Notes: generated from the letters alone by a model not told the origin. DNA of 64,000 bases from Leptasterias polaris (GCA_037783415.1 JAZGTN010000170.1:4445501-4509500); one strand, 5' to 3'. Counted from the stretch's first letter, positions 45,919 to 57,147 are shown. Translations and numbers: made by a program.

Positions 45919-48590
45919 GTAGTTTTTGTTTTTGTTTTTATAACTAAATTAGGGCAAAGTTTTTAATTGAAAAGGATGTGGACATCCATTGTTTATTCGT
46001 CGAGTATATGTATAGAAGGCATCCGTGCACCACACCCGCCACCCCCATCTATCAAAACGACTCTTTATGCTTCTTTTATGGTCTAATGACATGAGATATT
46101 AACAAAAACTCAATTTCTAACACGTAATAGTTCCGTAATTACACTAACGAGCATGACCAGATTGACCGAGAATCACGAAATTTTCCGTTTTGCGTTTCCA
46201 GCAGGAAGAGACATACCCCCCACTTTATCCATTGAAATGCATCGCGCTGACATGATGCCAAACACGCGTGGTACGTCTTCTGCGTGTTCACGAAGTGACG
46301 AATCAGTTGACCTGTTGAAGTAAGGTGTTTGTATCACGAAGCGACGTATCCGATGGTTTTACACAGCGCTCTGCGTGCACGTCTCGTTTTTCGTTTTCAC
46401 GAAGTGAAGTTTGTGTTTAAGATTGTTTAATAAACAACTCCTCCAAACAACTGCATTATTTTAATTTCCACAGGAACGAAAAAGGCAGTTTCATTTCGGT
46501 AAATTAAACAGTCTCCGAAACAGCAGTTTGAAAAAACTGCAACGGAATGTTAGCTGTGGTGCATGCACCCATGGGTCACTTCGTAAAAACGGTGAAGAAG
46601 CAACTGTGAAAACACAAAAGGTCCATTACAGTTTGAGATCACTGTCGACCTTATGATCAGCCATTCCTCAAAACGTGCAGTCAACAAGGCCACTTCCATC
46701 AACCAAAAAGATACTGAACACAAAAAAGCATTTAGAGTAAAGTTTGTTTTTAATAAGCTGTTCGCTTCCCCCCAAAACACATAAAATGCGGTCTCGACCG
46801 TATTAGCAAAGGCGAAGCTTCGTCCTCCAGAAGTCAGTCACCCACTGTTTTTGTGTCATCGCAAGGTAGCCCTGAGGGCGGCTTTAGACATAACAAACCT
46901 ATACTGGCCATAAAGTCATAATAAAAAATACCCTTACTGTAGATGAGTGCAGTGTTCACCTCCACTCACTAGACCGGCCCAAACTGCGGATGCGAACATA
47001 GGAGGCAACTTCGTGTTTGCTATGCCGTGCGTTGAACACAGATATCCAATAACATTGGCTCCCACGGACTAACCTCGGACCTGAAGCCCCGTTAATGCAC
47101 AACTTGAATCAAATTGCGGGGATGATGTCTCCTTTCTACGCGCCCCGAGATCCCCGATGGCTTATGTTTCTTCATGTCCCCGTTATAACCGTGTGGACGT
47201 GAGATCGAGGTTACCTGATCCCTTTCAAGAATCTGATAGCTTTTTCATTTTTCTCCCGGGTGATGAAAGTATTTATGGGGATTTCGTTCTTCCTATAATG
47301 TTTTCTTTTTACTTTTATTCTGTTGACCCAGTTTCATGTTTCATTTCCTGCAGTCCAGCTCAATTTTTACCCATCAAAAAATGTGTTTTATTTATCTTTT
47401 TGCTAAAATTACTTTTTTTTCACCTATTGCTAAGGAAAGACTGGGAAACTTGTCTATTTTCATAGTAATTGTTTTATTTTTCTCTTATATTTATGAGTTT
47501 GGGTCTAGTTTCATAATTCAACAAAATCCTCTCATTTTCCCCCAAAGGGCGAAACCGTAGTCAGATTTACTTTCCTCGCATTCAAGTAACTTCCGTGCTT
47601 ATAAAGCTGGGTTCTTGATATAATGTGTTTCGAAATATCACACGCTACACAAAACGCAACAGGCTGGAACTTAACTTTCTAGACTAATTTTAAGTTCATG
47701 TTAATTTGGTTGCTTCTATAAACAAAAAATGCACTTGCGCTAATTGACAATCACTACATCTGTCTGATCTTTCCATCATCGCATATTGCACATTTTGTTA
47801 CGCCACGTTATGTTCTACAAGCACCATTGACCCAGACTGTTATATCGATTTGTTTATTTATGCATAACTCCACAAATGGAGGACTTGAATTGGATTTCAC
47901 AAACCACTGAGAGATTCGTCTGAAGAGGAGGTGTATTATAGCTGTCGTTATAGTAATTTTTTTGTGACAGCACATTTCGCTTAGCAATTTAGATCTATAA
48001 TTTGTGAAATTGATTCCAGTCGTCGAGCCTCATATAGCTACATGTATTTTGGAACATTTTTAATCGAAACTGTCTGCGGCGAAACCATTAAGTTGATTCA
48101 CAGTCTGGATTGGATGGCGGCTCTAGACAGCTGGACAAAGGACTAAATGATGCCTAGCAATAATTCATTCACAAGTTGTTCGCGTTAGTTTCATGTCCAA
48201 TAAATATTAAATAAAATTATAATAATAATAATATTAAAAAAATATGTTTATAGATATATATATAATAAAACCTTTTTTTCTTCTTTTTTTTCTTCTACTT
48301 TTTCCCCTTTTTTCTTAAACAGGTACTAGAGCGATTTTTTTACGGGAACGCTATTTCAACTAGTTTATAATGTGTTTGTTTATTATTTTAATGTAAATAA
48401 GATATTTGTACACTTCTAAATTTTTCGTAATTTTCGATCAAAAAGTTAGGCCCCCAACCTCAAGGTTTTGAAAGTTTGGAACAATTCTGCCGTTGACTGC
48501 GTACGTCAAAATAACAACACTTTGACGTCATGTGTGGGAGTTTGCTTTGTTATAACTCCATGCTGCAACAAAGCAGCATACAGAATTGAG
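45919..48590. other. Intron 4, 5' half: no gene seen
   Basis: No exon supported. 46180-46420 contains repeated CACGAAGTGACG / CACGAAGCGACG / CACGAAGTGAAG phrases. 48215-48310 is low-complexity (AAT)n and T/C-rich sequence. Frames at 46550 and 47157 are unrecognised. Confidence 0.5.
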
Positions 48591-48795
48591 CTCCCACATA
48601 ATGACGTAACATGATGACGTAGCAGGGCTTTTCGCTTTTCTGAAAAGCACCGGAGAAAGTATTCGAAATGATAGTTTTGTACACAATCAACATCCATTCT
48701 GCTTAAATGTCTTGTGAACTCAGTTTCCTTATTGGATGAAAACATTTTAAATGAATTTCAGCAAAGATCAATTGCCGTTTTCGTTCAAGTCGATC
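48591..48795 (+). repeat. Dispersed repeat, copy 1 (partner at 61548-61755)
   Basis: Shared phrases in the same order are ATGACGTAACATGATGACGT, then CTGAAAAGCACCGGAGAA, CTCAGTTTCCTTATTG and TTTCAGCAAAGATCA. The second copy lies in intron 7, in direct orientation. Unknown class. Confidence 0.75.
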
Positions 48796-49493
48796 CATGG
48801 CGTCGTTTGTGACACATAAAGCTGGAAGAGTAAATTGACTCTAGGGGTGTTGATACAACTGTAGTTGAAAACACACAAAAATAACATTAAAAACCAAGTA
48901 TTTGGCGTATTGCTTGTTTGAAATGTTGACATTGAGTGATTAAAATTGCCACAGTGCGTCAATGATATCCATTGCACGATCCATCATTGCGTGATCATTC
49001 ATGGTGCTGTAGTTTGTTGGAAAAGGCAGGGAATTCTTTGAAGGAGTTTGTTTGATGTTTTTATCTCCGTATTCAAGAAGAATGAAATGTGTAAAATTTA
49101 AACATAAAAACAGCTATCCGACTGCGGTTCCCTGACTACCAGAACGCTGTCCAAAGTTGCTCGGTTAACTAGCAGAAACACCTGTTAAAGAATGGAGATG
49201 TGTACTGTAATGTCCATTGTTTTGACACGGACTCCATTTTCCAATGCAAATGTGGATTTAACCTCATGAAAATGTTTCATGCGAAAACGTCGTTTCTCGC
49301 ACGAAAATGCTCCGTGCAAAAACGTCGTACCTCGGCGCGTACTTGCGACGGTTTAAGTTAAGCAAGATACGACGTTTTGAAATGTCCAAACTTGTGCGTA
49401 ACACAAGTGCTATTTAAAAATATATGACGTTTTTGCACCGACACGGCAAATGACTATAACCATGGTATTGATCCACGAAAGTCTCGCCCTTAT
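48796..49493. other. Intron 4: no gene seen
   Basis: ACGACGTTTT/AAAACGTCGT phrases recur at 49280-49440 (GAAAACGTCGTTTCTCG, AAAACGTCGTACCTCGG and the inverse ATACGACGTTTTGAAA), making short inverted repeats. Confidence 0.45.
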
Positions 49494-50187
49494 TTGTCTG
49501 TACTCTCCAAAGGACCCAGCAGGCAACAACGGAGTTCCAAAGGGAAAGTTCCTTTTGTTGTTACTTTCCACCCCTCACTTCCTCCCATTCGTAAAATAAC
49601 CAGTTCTAACCATCATATTCTTCACACATCAGATCGGCTTCAACGTGCTGTACAGGAAGAACCCATAGTTGCCTACCGACGCCCACCCAGTCTCAGGGAT
49701 CTCATCGTCCGGGCAGAAGTTCCCCCCATTAATGATGATGTTAATCCCCCTTTGCCACAGGGTACTTTTAGGTGTTCCAACACATCCAAATGCATCGTTT
49801 GTAGACAACACATCAGGGAATCAGACTCCTTTACCAGCCATACTGGTGGTACCACCCACAAGACAAGGGGTCACCTGCACCACCACTAATCTAATCTATC
49901 TAATATCTTGCAGAGTCTGTGGTGTTCAATATATAGGTGAAACAAGAACTACACTCAAGAGGCGTTTCTATGGCCACAGATCCACAGTCAACACCCAAAA
50001 GCTGGATACACCTGTAGGACACCACTTCAACCTTCCTAACCACTCCATTTCTGACATGAATTTACAGGGCATTGAGGCACTAGGTAACTGCAGAGAGACT
50101 GTCCGTCTGAGTAGGGAAAAACTTTGGATAAGGCGCATAAAGACCACTCAGCCCCATGGTTTGAATATCCAAGAAGGAAATGACTAA
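49494..50187 (+). pseudogene. Penelope-like element, C-terminal part with GIY-YIG endonuclease
   Basis: Two overlapping frames make one broken polyprotein end. The first (49494-49889) has VPFVVTFHPSLPPIRK, RPPSLRDLIVRAEVPP and TFRCSNTSKCIVCRQH, the linker and CxxC region that precedes the endonuclease in Penelope elements. The second (to 50187) has CTTTNLIYLISCRVCGVQYI, then GETRTTLKRRFYGH, and later LSREKLWIRRIKTTQPHGLN, NIQEGND at the end. Here V-QYIGET is the GIY-YIG core, and R (of LKRRF), H (FYGH) and E (REKLWI) are expected catalytic or structural residues. A frameshift between about 49850 and 49880 separates the frames. The reverse transcriptase part is absent. The copy is 5'-truncated and dead, in intron 4 on the sense strand. 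Confidence 0.88.
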
Positions 50188-50580
50188 TAACCTTTTGTTT
50201 TTGCCTTCTCCTTTTCCCACACAGTTATCCACTTTATTAGTCTGCCCTGCATTGTATTAACTAATTATTTACCTCTCTCCTAACCTTCCATTTTGTCCTT
50301 TGTGTTCCCAACTTCTTGTGGTCAAGCTATCCCCTTCCCTTCATAACCCCCCCCCCCCTCCCCTTTGTCTTCATAATCCCTGCTTACCTCCTGCCTTCTC
50401 TGAATGCTTTCTGCTTTTCTCCCTCCACTCTCTCTATTCATGTATTTCCACTTGACTACTCTTGCAACTCTTGTCTGCTTGTATGTGTGTTGTGTGTTGT
50501 CATTTAGCCTTCGAGAAAGACTCTGCTAGGGTCGAAACGTCAGGCCACTAACTTATTTTTTGCCTTATTTGAATGTTCAG
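50188..50580 (+). mobile_element. 3' non-coding tail of the Penelope-like element
   Basis: A pyrimidine-rich tract (50190-50500) leads to CTTCGAGAAAGACTCTGCTA (50508-50527) and GGGTCGAAACGTCAGGCC (50529-50546). Penelope elements end in repeats that can encode hammerhead ribozymes; GTCGAAACGTC resembles the 3' half of such a core, but I cannot trace the complete CUGAUGA half, so any ribozyme here is doubtful or decayed. Confidence 0.5.
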
Positions 50581-51427
50581 TTCCGGCAACGGTTTCCTTA
50601 ACACGCGTACAAAATGCATTGTGCAAAACCCAAGGTTCTCAGAAATGTTAAAATCTAGTGTAACGTGTACAAACCCCTTTTCACACGACCCCCAAACATC
50701 GATACCTTCCTTTTACGAGTTTGCATGGTCTACTACAATATCTAATATCTTTACTTTAACTCTAAATTCGGAACAGCATCGGGTGAAGGTTTACATGAGT
50801 GTTAACTCTCCGACGACCTAGCGTTCCATTCTTTGAAAAAATGAGATCAAGACCTACTTGTAAACCATAATGAAATTATTACTAATACATTTTGTTTCCG
50901 TTAATGTCGCACACACGTTACATTGTAAACGCGATTAAAACAATTTGTTATAAATGGGTCAGGCATTTTTGGCTTCGTGATCAACTGCATTTGCAATTAA
51001 TATCTCAATTTCACTGGAAGGCTGCTCCTCTCGAAATTGAATTCAGAGACGTTGCTGATTGCGAGTAGTCGTTAAATGGTACTTGAGCAAACACAACTGG
51101 GGAATGATGTGGCACGCATGAAGTGACGAAGTTGTCGAGAGGCTTTCCCCTCGTTACTTTTAAAGTGTCGATATTTGTCAAATGTTCAACATTCTTCAAA
51201 GAAGATCAGATAAATCTCCTTATTTCAAAGACCCCCCTTTTAGTCTAAGTATTATCAGTTTGTTTTCTCTTTGAAACTTACAAAACGTTGAAAGTCTCTC
51301 AAACCCCAGCAAGTTTGTAGCCCTATTTATTTAAAAAATGTTGTGCCTTATTATGCTCCTTTTTTCCCTGCTAAAAAGACATTAACGTGATTTGTTTTTA
51401 TTACCACTGTCCCTTCCCGGGCTTCAG
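50581..51427. other. Intron 4, 3' end: no gene seen
   Basis: Ordinary sequence to the exon 5 acceptor; no repeat recognised. Confidence 0.5.
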
Positions 51428-51622
51428 ATCTACCACATGAAGATGTTCGGCCCAAAGTACGTGTGGATTATTATTGGCTGGTATCCACCTGGCTGGTGGG
51501 AGGCAACACGACCCGATGTTGACTGCACTGCGTACCAGCTAGAAGAGGCTCTTCAGAATCATCTGTCCGTGCATTTATGGAGATCAGTTGATGACGTCAG
51601 GGACATCCATTATAACGGCGTA
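51428..51622 (+). CDS. GABA-B receptor-like gene, exon 5 (ligand-binding domain)
   Basis: 65 codons, acceptor TTCCCGGGCTTCAG, donor GTAAGT, phase 0 both ends. It starts IYHMKMFGPKYVWIIIGWYP followed by PGWWEATRPDVDCTAY. The FGxKYVWxxxGWYxxxWW segment is a signature of GABA-B ligand-binding domains; the Tyr of GWY is the aromatic position that contacts ligand in GABBR1. The Cys of DVDCT corresponds to the conserved Cys that follows the variable loop (C in NSSRC of GABBR2). The second half (QLEEALQNHLSVHLWRS) matches the helix and strand before the 'Y...Y' region carried by exon 6. Confidence 0.95.
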
Positions 51623-51739
51623 GTAAGTGACTCAGACATGCACGTCCAATTGTTAATAACATCATTTTGTTTACTCTGATTCGAACCCTAAATTGGACCG
51701 GAGCCTGACGTATGGATTGCTTTTTTGATACTCCTATTG

Positions 51740-51960
51740 GTCTTTTAGTTCAACCGCCCCCTAAAGTTCAACATTCTCCATGGTAGCCTAAAGTCTCTTA
51801 TACTCTTGAAGACAATCAGAGCATCTACCCAAAACGTCGAGTTGTAAACCACTGGTTCTTTTCGGGACATTCTTGTCTCATTAGAGAGGTTGGTCACAGT
51901 GTGCTGTGATAGACCATAATTACCATCCACATAGACGACCTTCAAAAAGGGCATTTTCTG
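51740..51960 (+). mobile_element. Possible Penelope-like terminal repeat fragment
   Basis: CAACCGCCCCCTAAAG, CTTATACTCTTGAAGACAAT and CTACCCAAAACGTCGAGTTG resemble the terminal-repeat segment that I remember next to Penelope-like elements in marine invertebrates (a GAAGAC...CGAAACGTC pattern, also partly seen at 50508-50546). It is in intron 5, 115 bp after exon 5. No protein part is left. Confidence 0.35.
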
Positions 51961-52007
51961 GAAGGAAAAACACCATTTTGATTCAATGTAACTATAGGTT
52001 AAGTTAA

Positions 52008-52348
52008 ATGGAGGGTACGCCTAATTAATGACCATAAAAACTTACTCGGTAAAGTGCACTGGAGAGCAGTTGATGTTGTAAAACATTGTTAGAAACGACA
52101 TTCTTTGAAGTAAAGTAGTTTTGGAGAAAGAGGTAATTTTTCACAAACAATATGAATCTGAGAAAGGGTTTAGGCATCAAGCATTTCTCATGCATCTGAA
52201 AGCTCACAATTCTATGCAACGAGGGTGGTTTTTCTTTCATTATTTTCCTGCAACTTCGATGGCCAATTGAGCCAAAATGTTTACATTATGTTGGGGCATA
52301 CTAAGGGAGAGTACTGGTCTTTGAAAATTACCAAAAGTATAACCGTCC
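52008..52348 (-). mobile_element. TTAA-flanked MITE (piggyBac-like), copy 4, inverted
   Basis: TTAA at 52004-52007 and 52349-52352. The interior (AACATTGTTAGAAACGACAT, then TTTTGGAGAAAGAGGTAATT and CAACGAGGGTGGTTTTTCTT) is the reverse complement of copy 3 at 33015. The ends are more diverged. Confidence 0.75.
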
Positions 52349-52352
52349 TTAA

Positions 52353-53712
52353 CTAAATAAATATTTGCATATATGTAGGAGATTTTTCTCCGACTTTCAT
52401 TAGAACGCTATACCACTACAAAATGAGTGCGTGTCAAAACTGAATTTGACATTGAAGCCGACTTTAGTGGTGTGAAAGATGTGCAAAACATACGTGCCGT
52501 TTATGTTTGTAGACTAAATGAAAACCAGTTACTGTTATTTGCCTAGCAAAAAATGCAAACGCGAATGTCTCAAAACACAACGTGCGTGGTGAAGTGACAA
52601 TTCAGCAGCTGATTATGCCGGGAATTAGTGTGTCTTGGGTTCGGTAGCATTGTATGCATTTATACACAACGGCGCCAGTCTTTAACATTGGGGATGGGAG
52701 TGGGTTGGGGGAATTAAGTGAGGGAAAACAAAAATTTGGGACGCAATCCATTGTTTGATATCTAATTAAATCAAAAAATATATCCACAAGAATCACTATT
52801 TTAGTAAATACCAATGGTATAACTATAGTGGGGCAGATTGGGGGAAAATATTTTCGGAAATTTGCCTTTGATGATACAAACGTTAAATTTGTATACAATC
52901 AGGGTACTAAGTGTCATTACAAAGATATCTGGCTATTTGGCCATCGCAGATTTGTCTTATTGAAACAGGGACCTCTACCATTACACCCACCCTAACACCC
53001 ATGCTCACACTAAACATCAACCACACACACTGTCTTTATTTTTTATTTACACCCCCTACACCCCCTCCCTTTTATACACCTGCTAAGCCGTGCAAATGGA
53101 TTACCAAACAGTTCAAACGGATTGCCAAACCGTTCGAACGGATTACTATTTAACACAAGGGTACCAGGTATTCATTAATAATTATCTGGATGTTGCTGAG
53201 CCAAAACCTTTACCAAATTATAGACTGCAAGTTTCGCGCAAAAAATAGACCTTATGCACATTGCGTCTGTTTGAATAGGGCGCCTTCAGCTATAGAGGTC
53301 AAAATAATTAATTGCCCTTTGGCCCCCATCCTGTGTGCTGCACGTACATAGATGTACGTTTTCCACGGTTGCATCATCGTTTTACCTCTAAGACGGCGGC
53401 TTGATGAGGTGCATAAGATCTATAATAATTTGTTTTAGCCCTGTGTTTCCATCGCACATTACTCTAAAAGTGTGCAGGAAACAAAACAGGGAACTTTTAC
53501 ACTGCCCCCAAAGTTCGATACCCACGAGATTTTGCACGGTCCATTACTATAATTATTTAGTCTGCAATGGCAGTTAGGTGCGGTCAAGATTTTAAAAAAA
53601 CAAACGATCACGCCGACTATAATTATGGCCAAGTATGTCGACTGGACAAGAAACAAATTAAGGTTACAAGTTATGATATACATTTGTTTATTTATCTTCA
53701 AATCCGATACAG
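52353..53712. other. Intron 5, 3' part: no gene seen
   Basis: No exon supported. A short patch at 53088-53150 repeats CGGATTGCCAAACCGTTC-like phrases, and 53320-53440 resembles 20698-20820. Confidence 0.5.
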
Positions 53713-53955
53713 CGCCCTCCAGAGTACCAGCTGAACTTCATTCAGGGGCTTTTAGACCGAGAAGGGGTGGACAGACTGGAACACATTGAGTCTTACGACG
53801 TACTCATCACCATTGCAATGGCGCTGAATCGATCCATAGAGAAACTAGCGCAGCTGGACCCACCGAAATTTCTCCATGAGTTCACCTATGAGGACAGTAA
53901 CATGTCTGCTATCCTATTACAGAGCGTCTTCGAGACTCGTTTCGTTGGGCCCACG
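53713..53955 (+). CDS. GABA-B receptor-like gene, exon 6 (end of ligand-binding domain)
   Basis: 81 codons, acceptor AATCCGATACAG, donor GTGAGT, phase 0 both ends. The peptide begins RPPEYQLNFIQGLL, continues HIESYDVLITIAMALNRSIE, and ends YEDSNMSAILLQSVFETRFV and GPT. In GABA-B receptors the corresponding part is P-x-x-Y...(Y)AYDxIWxxAxAL, with a helix, a variable loop, then a helix I-x-x-A-M-x-x-x-x-F-x-G-x-x-G. Here SYDVLITIAMAL and LLQSVFETRFVGPT fit that pattern, with Tyr-Asp kept. The usual Trp is replaced (VLIT), and the acidic ligand residue of GABBR1 in this neighbourhood cannot be assigned with certainty. Confidence 0.95.
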
Positions 53956-54009
53956 GTGAGTGACCATGCAAAATATCACCACATTATTTTTATTTATACC
54001 CACTAGATA

Positions 54010-54208
54010 TAGGTGTGATCCCTGGCTACACGTAGGCAGTTACAGGTTGAAGGGCTTCTAAATATGACACCCCGAACAAGGTTATTTACAAAATAGGTAA
54101 AAACATCAATTATAAGGGCTAGATATAGCTCAGTTGGTGGAGCAACGGCACGTTGATCTGGAGGTCACATGTTGAAGTCCCGCTATATAGCAAATTTTCT
54201 TTGTTCAT
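54010..54208 (+). repeat. tRNA-containing dispersed repeat, copy 2 (SINE-like)
   Basis: TGTGATCCCTGGCTACAC (54013-54030), CACCCCGAACAAGGTTATTT, GGGCTAGATATAGCTCAGTT and AATTTTCTTTGTTCA follow the same order as 39989-40168. Its tRNA-like part (54116-54191) has a 2-bp insertion in the acceptor/D junction and a degraded anticodon stem, though A-box TAGCTCAGTTGG is intact. It lies in the short intron 6, immediately after exon 6. Confidence 0.7.
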
Positions 54209-54517
54209 TCCAAAATATGTATATTGTTTTATAATTATAACCAAATGTGATTACCTGAATAGAAGAATAGCAGTTGGCAAACATAGCTTTATGGTATAAT
54301 TTGCTTTTGCCACTTTGAAGATCTAATGGTTCAACCAGCGGTGAAAACATTGCCTGTTATTATGATCCAAACCCATACGATCCAACGTAAGGAAGGCCAC
54401 CACAAAGAAAACCCCGATCAGTATTGTGTGACAACAGAAAACTAAATATTGTACCATTCAAACCTTCCGTCAGTCAATTACACTCTTGATGGATTTTCTT
54501 CTGTTTTTCTGTTCAAG

Positions 54518-54590
54518 GGACCTATTCTGTTTGAAGATGGCGGCTACCGTTCAGAAAAAGATGTTCGTCTATTCATTACACAGTTTCAAG
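54518..54590 (+). CDS. GABA-B receptor-like gene, exon 7 (end of ligand-binding domain)
   Basis: 73 nt; acceptor TTTTTCTGTTCAAG, donor GTAATT; enters in phase 0 and leaves in phase 1. Peptide GPILFEDGGYRSEKDVRLFI then TQFQ. The pattern G-x-V/I-x-F-x-x-x-G-x-R...x-x-x-QFQ/Y is the last beta-hairpin of the GABA-B Venus-flytrap domain. From here on the phase changes from 0 to 1, matching the change of exon structure at the linker. Confidence 0.93.
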
Positions 54591-54638
54591 GTAATTATTG
54601 TTGTAATGCACAACACGACAATTATTATATAATATGGT

Positions 54639-54700
54639 TTTTACCCTTACATCGATATTTGTTAAGCACTGTATAGGCTTCTCAGTACTTATTATAATCA
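54639..54700 (-). repeat. Fragment of the tRNA-headed SINE tail
   Basis: TTACCCTTACATCGATATTT, then GTTAAGCACTGTATAGG and CTCAGTACTT resemble the minus-strand tail of the repeat at 56843-56950 (TTTACCATACACGATGTG, GTTAAGCACTGTATACTCAG). Confidence 0.5.
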
Positions 54701-54969
54701 GTCTGCTGTCACGTGCTCAACAAGTTCAGTAGGCCCTTAATTTCAGACCACTAATTCTGAAACCCTTGGATACCCCATCAAATGATACAAAATCATAGAC
54801 CGAGCCAGATCGTATAAATAAATTACGCATTCATAGACTAAGCCTTACTTGCAAAGTCAGATCATGTAAATCAATTACGCATTCACGGACTCAGTGAGTC
54901 CTGCATAGCTCACTATACGCGAGGCGAAGTACAGCCATTATCTTCAACCCACCAATTCTACAAACTTTC

Positions 54970-55018
<49 letters not shown>

Positions 55019-55580
55019 ATATAACTTATATAGCGCCTTACATCTAAAGCATACACCCAAAGCGCTTAACAAGGAAGGAAATACCGATGGAATAAACAAT
55101 TTTTAAATGACTAAAAGCACAAGCACTATATTATGCAACAAGAAGCACTATACGTTAAAAATATGGAATAAAGTATAGATACAAGAGCGAATACGGAATA
55201 TACAACAGCAAAAACGTTTTTCGAAACTGAAGGCCTTTTAGTATTAAAATATTCCTTTTTAAAATGAGGCATGGCCCTTCACAGCCTTTCCGAGGCACAC
55301 TCGGCTTTCAGTAAACCGCTTATAGCGTGTTCAAAGCATTGACCTTTCCCATGAATAAACGGATCATTACATTGTGTCAAAATAAGGTTATGTGGAAAAA
55401 ATAGTATGGGTGAATATATATAAACCCCCCCCCCCCCCCCCAGTTTTCTCACTGTAATGTGTATTTTCCTTAATGCTCTTTATCTATCAGCGTAGCGCAT
55501 TATACTGTACACGGAATAGCGCATTATATACATGCAAACATTTTACTAATTATTGGTTCTCTGTTAAACTATACAATACA
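54701..55580. other. Intron 7: (TAA)n microsatellite and repeats, no gene
   Basis: Fifteen TAA units lie at 54971-55016, followed by TTATATAGCGCCTTACATCT and AAAGCGCTTAACA, a phrase pair common to an old interspersed repeat. CGTATAAATAAATTACGCATTCA / CATGTAAATCAATTACGCATTCA is a local duplication at 54809-54890. A poly-C run is at 55425-55441. Confidence 0.6.
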
Positions 55581-56175
55581 TACTCCCGGGTCAGAGTTCT
55601 TCCTGATTCAGTGTATCAATGGGGCCTGACTTATTGATCAGTATGACCCGGAAACTATGTCAAACTGACCCGAAACTGTGTCAAAATGACGTAGAATCTG
55701 AGTGAAATCCATATTTTTTTCAAACCTAGTTTCTGGGTCAGCCATAAGTGGGTCAGGCTTCCTTAAGAGCCAGAATCCGGGTCCATCCTAACCCTGGGAG
55801 TCTTTTTCGATTATATACGGAGATTTAATTGTACTTTAGTTATCCTGAGGCTTACACTCATTCCACTTAACGGTACCCTCACAGTGTGGTGACTGGATAT
55901 TGTCAGATCGAAACCATTGCATTAAAGACAATCTAGTCCCCTAGGGCCCTAGTCAAGGACCCATTCCCGGATCACGATTGACTTGGTAGAACTTCGCTCC
56001 AACAAGACCCGGAATCAAATATTGAATGATAACCCGGATTTGGTGACCCAGTCTGACCAGGAAAACGGGTCATGCTGACCGGGAAATGTGTATAGTCCAT
56101 TGGGACTCATTTTTGACGTTAGACTTTGACCCGGAGTATGTGTCAATTTTAACCCGGAAGATTCAGAGGGTTTGC
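55581..56175 (+). repeat. GACCCGG-rich dispersed repeats, copies 4 and 5
   Basis: Copy 4 (55581-55810) runs from CTCCCGGGTCAGAGTT to TCCTAACCCTGGGAGTCT; copy 5 (55960-56175) has AAGACCCGGAATCAAATA, GGGTCATGCTGACCGGGAAA and TTTAACCCGGAAGATTCAG. A fragment follows at 57408-57455 (GTCGGGTCACACTGACCAGG). Confidence 0.7.
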
Positions 56176-56842
56176 ATACGTTTGGATTTTAATTATTCAA
56201 ATCAAATGATTTTTCGCTGTCAAATTTAGCTCAGTAGGCCTATTGCTTGCTGCAAAAAGCATCAAATCATGATTTCACCAGTCAGGTTCACTTCTCTAAT
56301 TCTTAATCTGTGACAACAACTTGATATCTGCATACTCGTTAACAATATCATTACTGGGCTGCTCTAGAGTGAACTGGTGATTTTTATTTGTTGGAGGTGT
56401 GGGAATCTCGTACGATGACAATAACATCACGCTGGAAGTGACGTCAGATTCTTTCAGATTTGGGTTAACCGCACCTGTAGGGCTTGGAATTTCGTACGTT
56501 GACCCTGGAGTGACGTCAGCTCGTTTCGTGAGGACCGTACCAGTAGCACCATCTATGCTCTCTTCTCTTTTATTTTGCCTGTATAGTTTTGATTTGGTAC
56601 AAACGTTTTGTAAGCAATTTTGTTAATGAATTGTTAAACTGCTCGTTACAATACTTGTAACTGGAGGATCGTCACATGTTGCGGACGTAACTTAATTTTA
56701 AAAGGCAGGTTGCATCAAGCATAACGAGTCATTTTCCATTATGAAGTTCTTGTCATGCGCATTGTTGCCAAGGACAATGCATCTACCTTTTAAGTCTGCT
56801 TTCACCTATTGTGCTTTATACAAGTCTCTCAAACTTAGAATT

Positions 56843-56950
56843 TTGTTTTACCATACACGATGTGTGTTAAGCACTGTATACTCAGTACTTTCCCGAGTTC
56901 TGTGAAAAAAATTCACAGGCAAATCACTCGGGTAGGATTCGAACCCAGTG
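56843..56950 (-). repeat. tRNA-headed SINE, copy A (minus strand, partial head)
   Basis: On the minus strand this reads GGGTTCGAATCCTACCCGAG (B-box part of the tRNA head), then TGATTTGCCTGTGAA, AACTCGGGAAAGTACTGAGT and AGTGCTTAACACACATCGTG. It abuts copy B head-to-head, forming an inverted repeat. Confidence 0.75.
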
Positions 56951-57085
56951 AACCCAGTGATTTGCCTGTTGATTTTCTTTTCACATGAACTCGGGGAAAG
57001 TACTGAGTATACAGTGCTTAACACACATCGTGTATGGTAAAACAAATAAAAATAATTATATTCATTATCCCCGATGCAAAAATTA
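56951..57085 (+). repeat. tRNA-headed SINE, copy B (plus strand, tail only)
   Basis: AACCCAGTGATTTGCCTGTT, then ACTCGGGGAAAGTACTGAGT, TACAGTGCTTAACACACATC and AATTATATTCATTATCCCCG. It lacks the tRNA head. Confidence 0.75.
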
Positions 57086-57147
57086 ACATCTATTAAATTG
57101 TGCGGTACCCCCTGCCAATGATTCGAACCGCCTCTAGCCATCGGTCT

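Noticed and set aside
49629..49861. Minus-strand frames opposite the Penelope remnant
   Set aside because: Shadow frames of the plus-strand coding remnant.
56399..56626. 75-residue frame with repeated GISY(D/V)D phrases
   Set aside because: The apparent repeat is a short DNA duplication (ATCTCGTACGATGAC / TTTCGTACGTTGACC); the receptor alignment has no gap between exons 7 and 8 that would need it.
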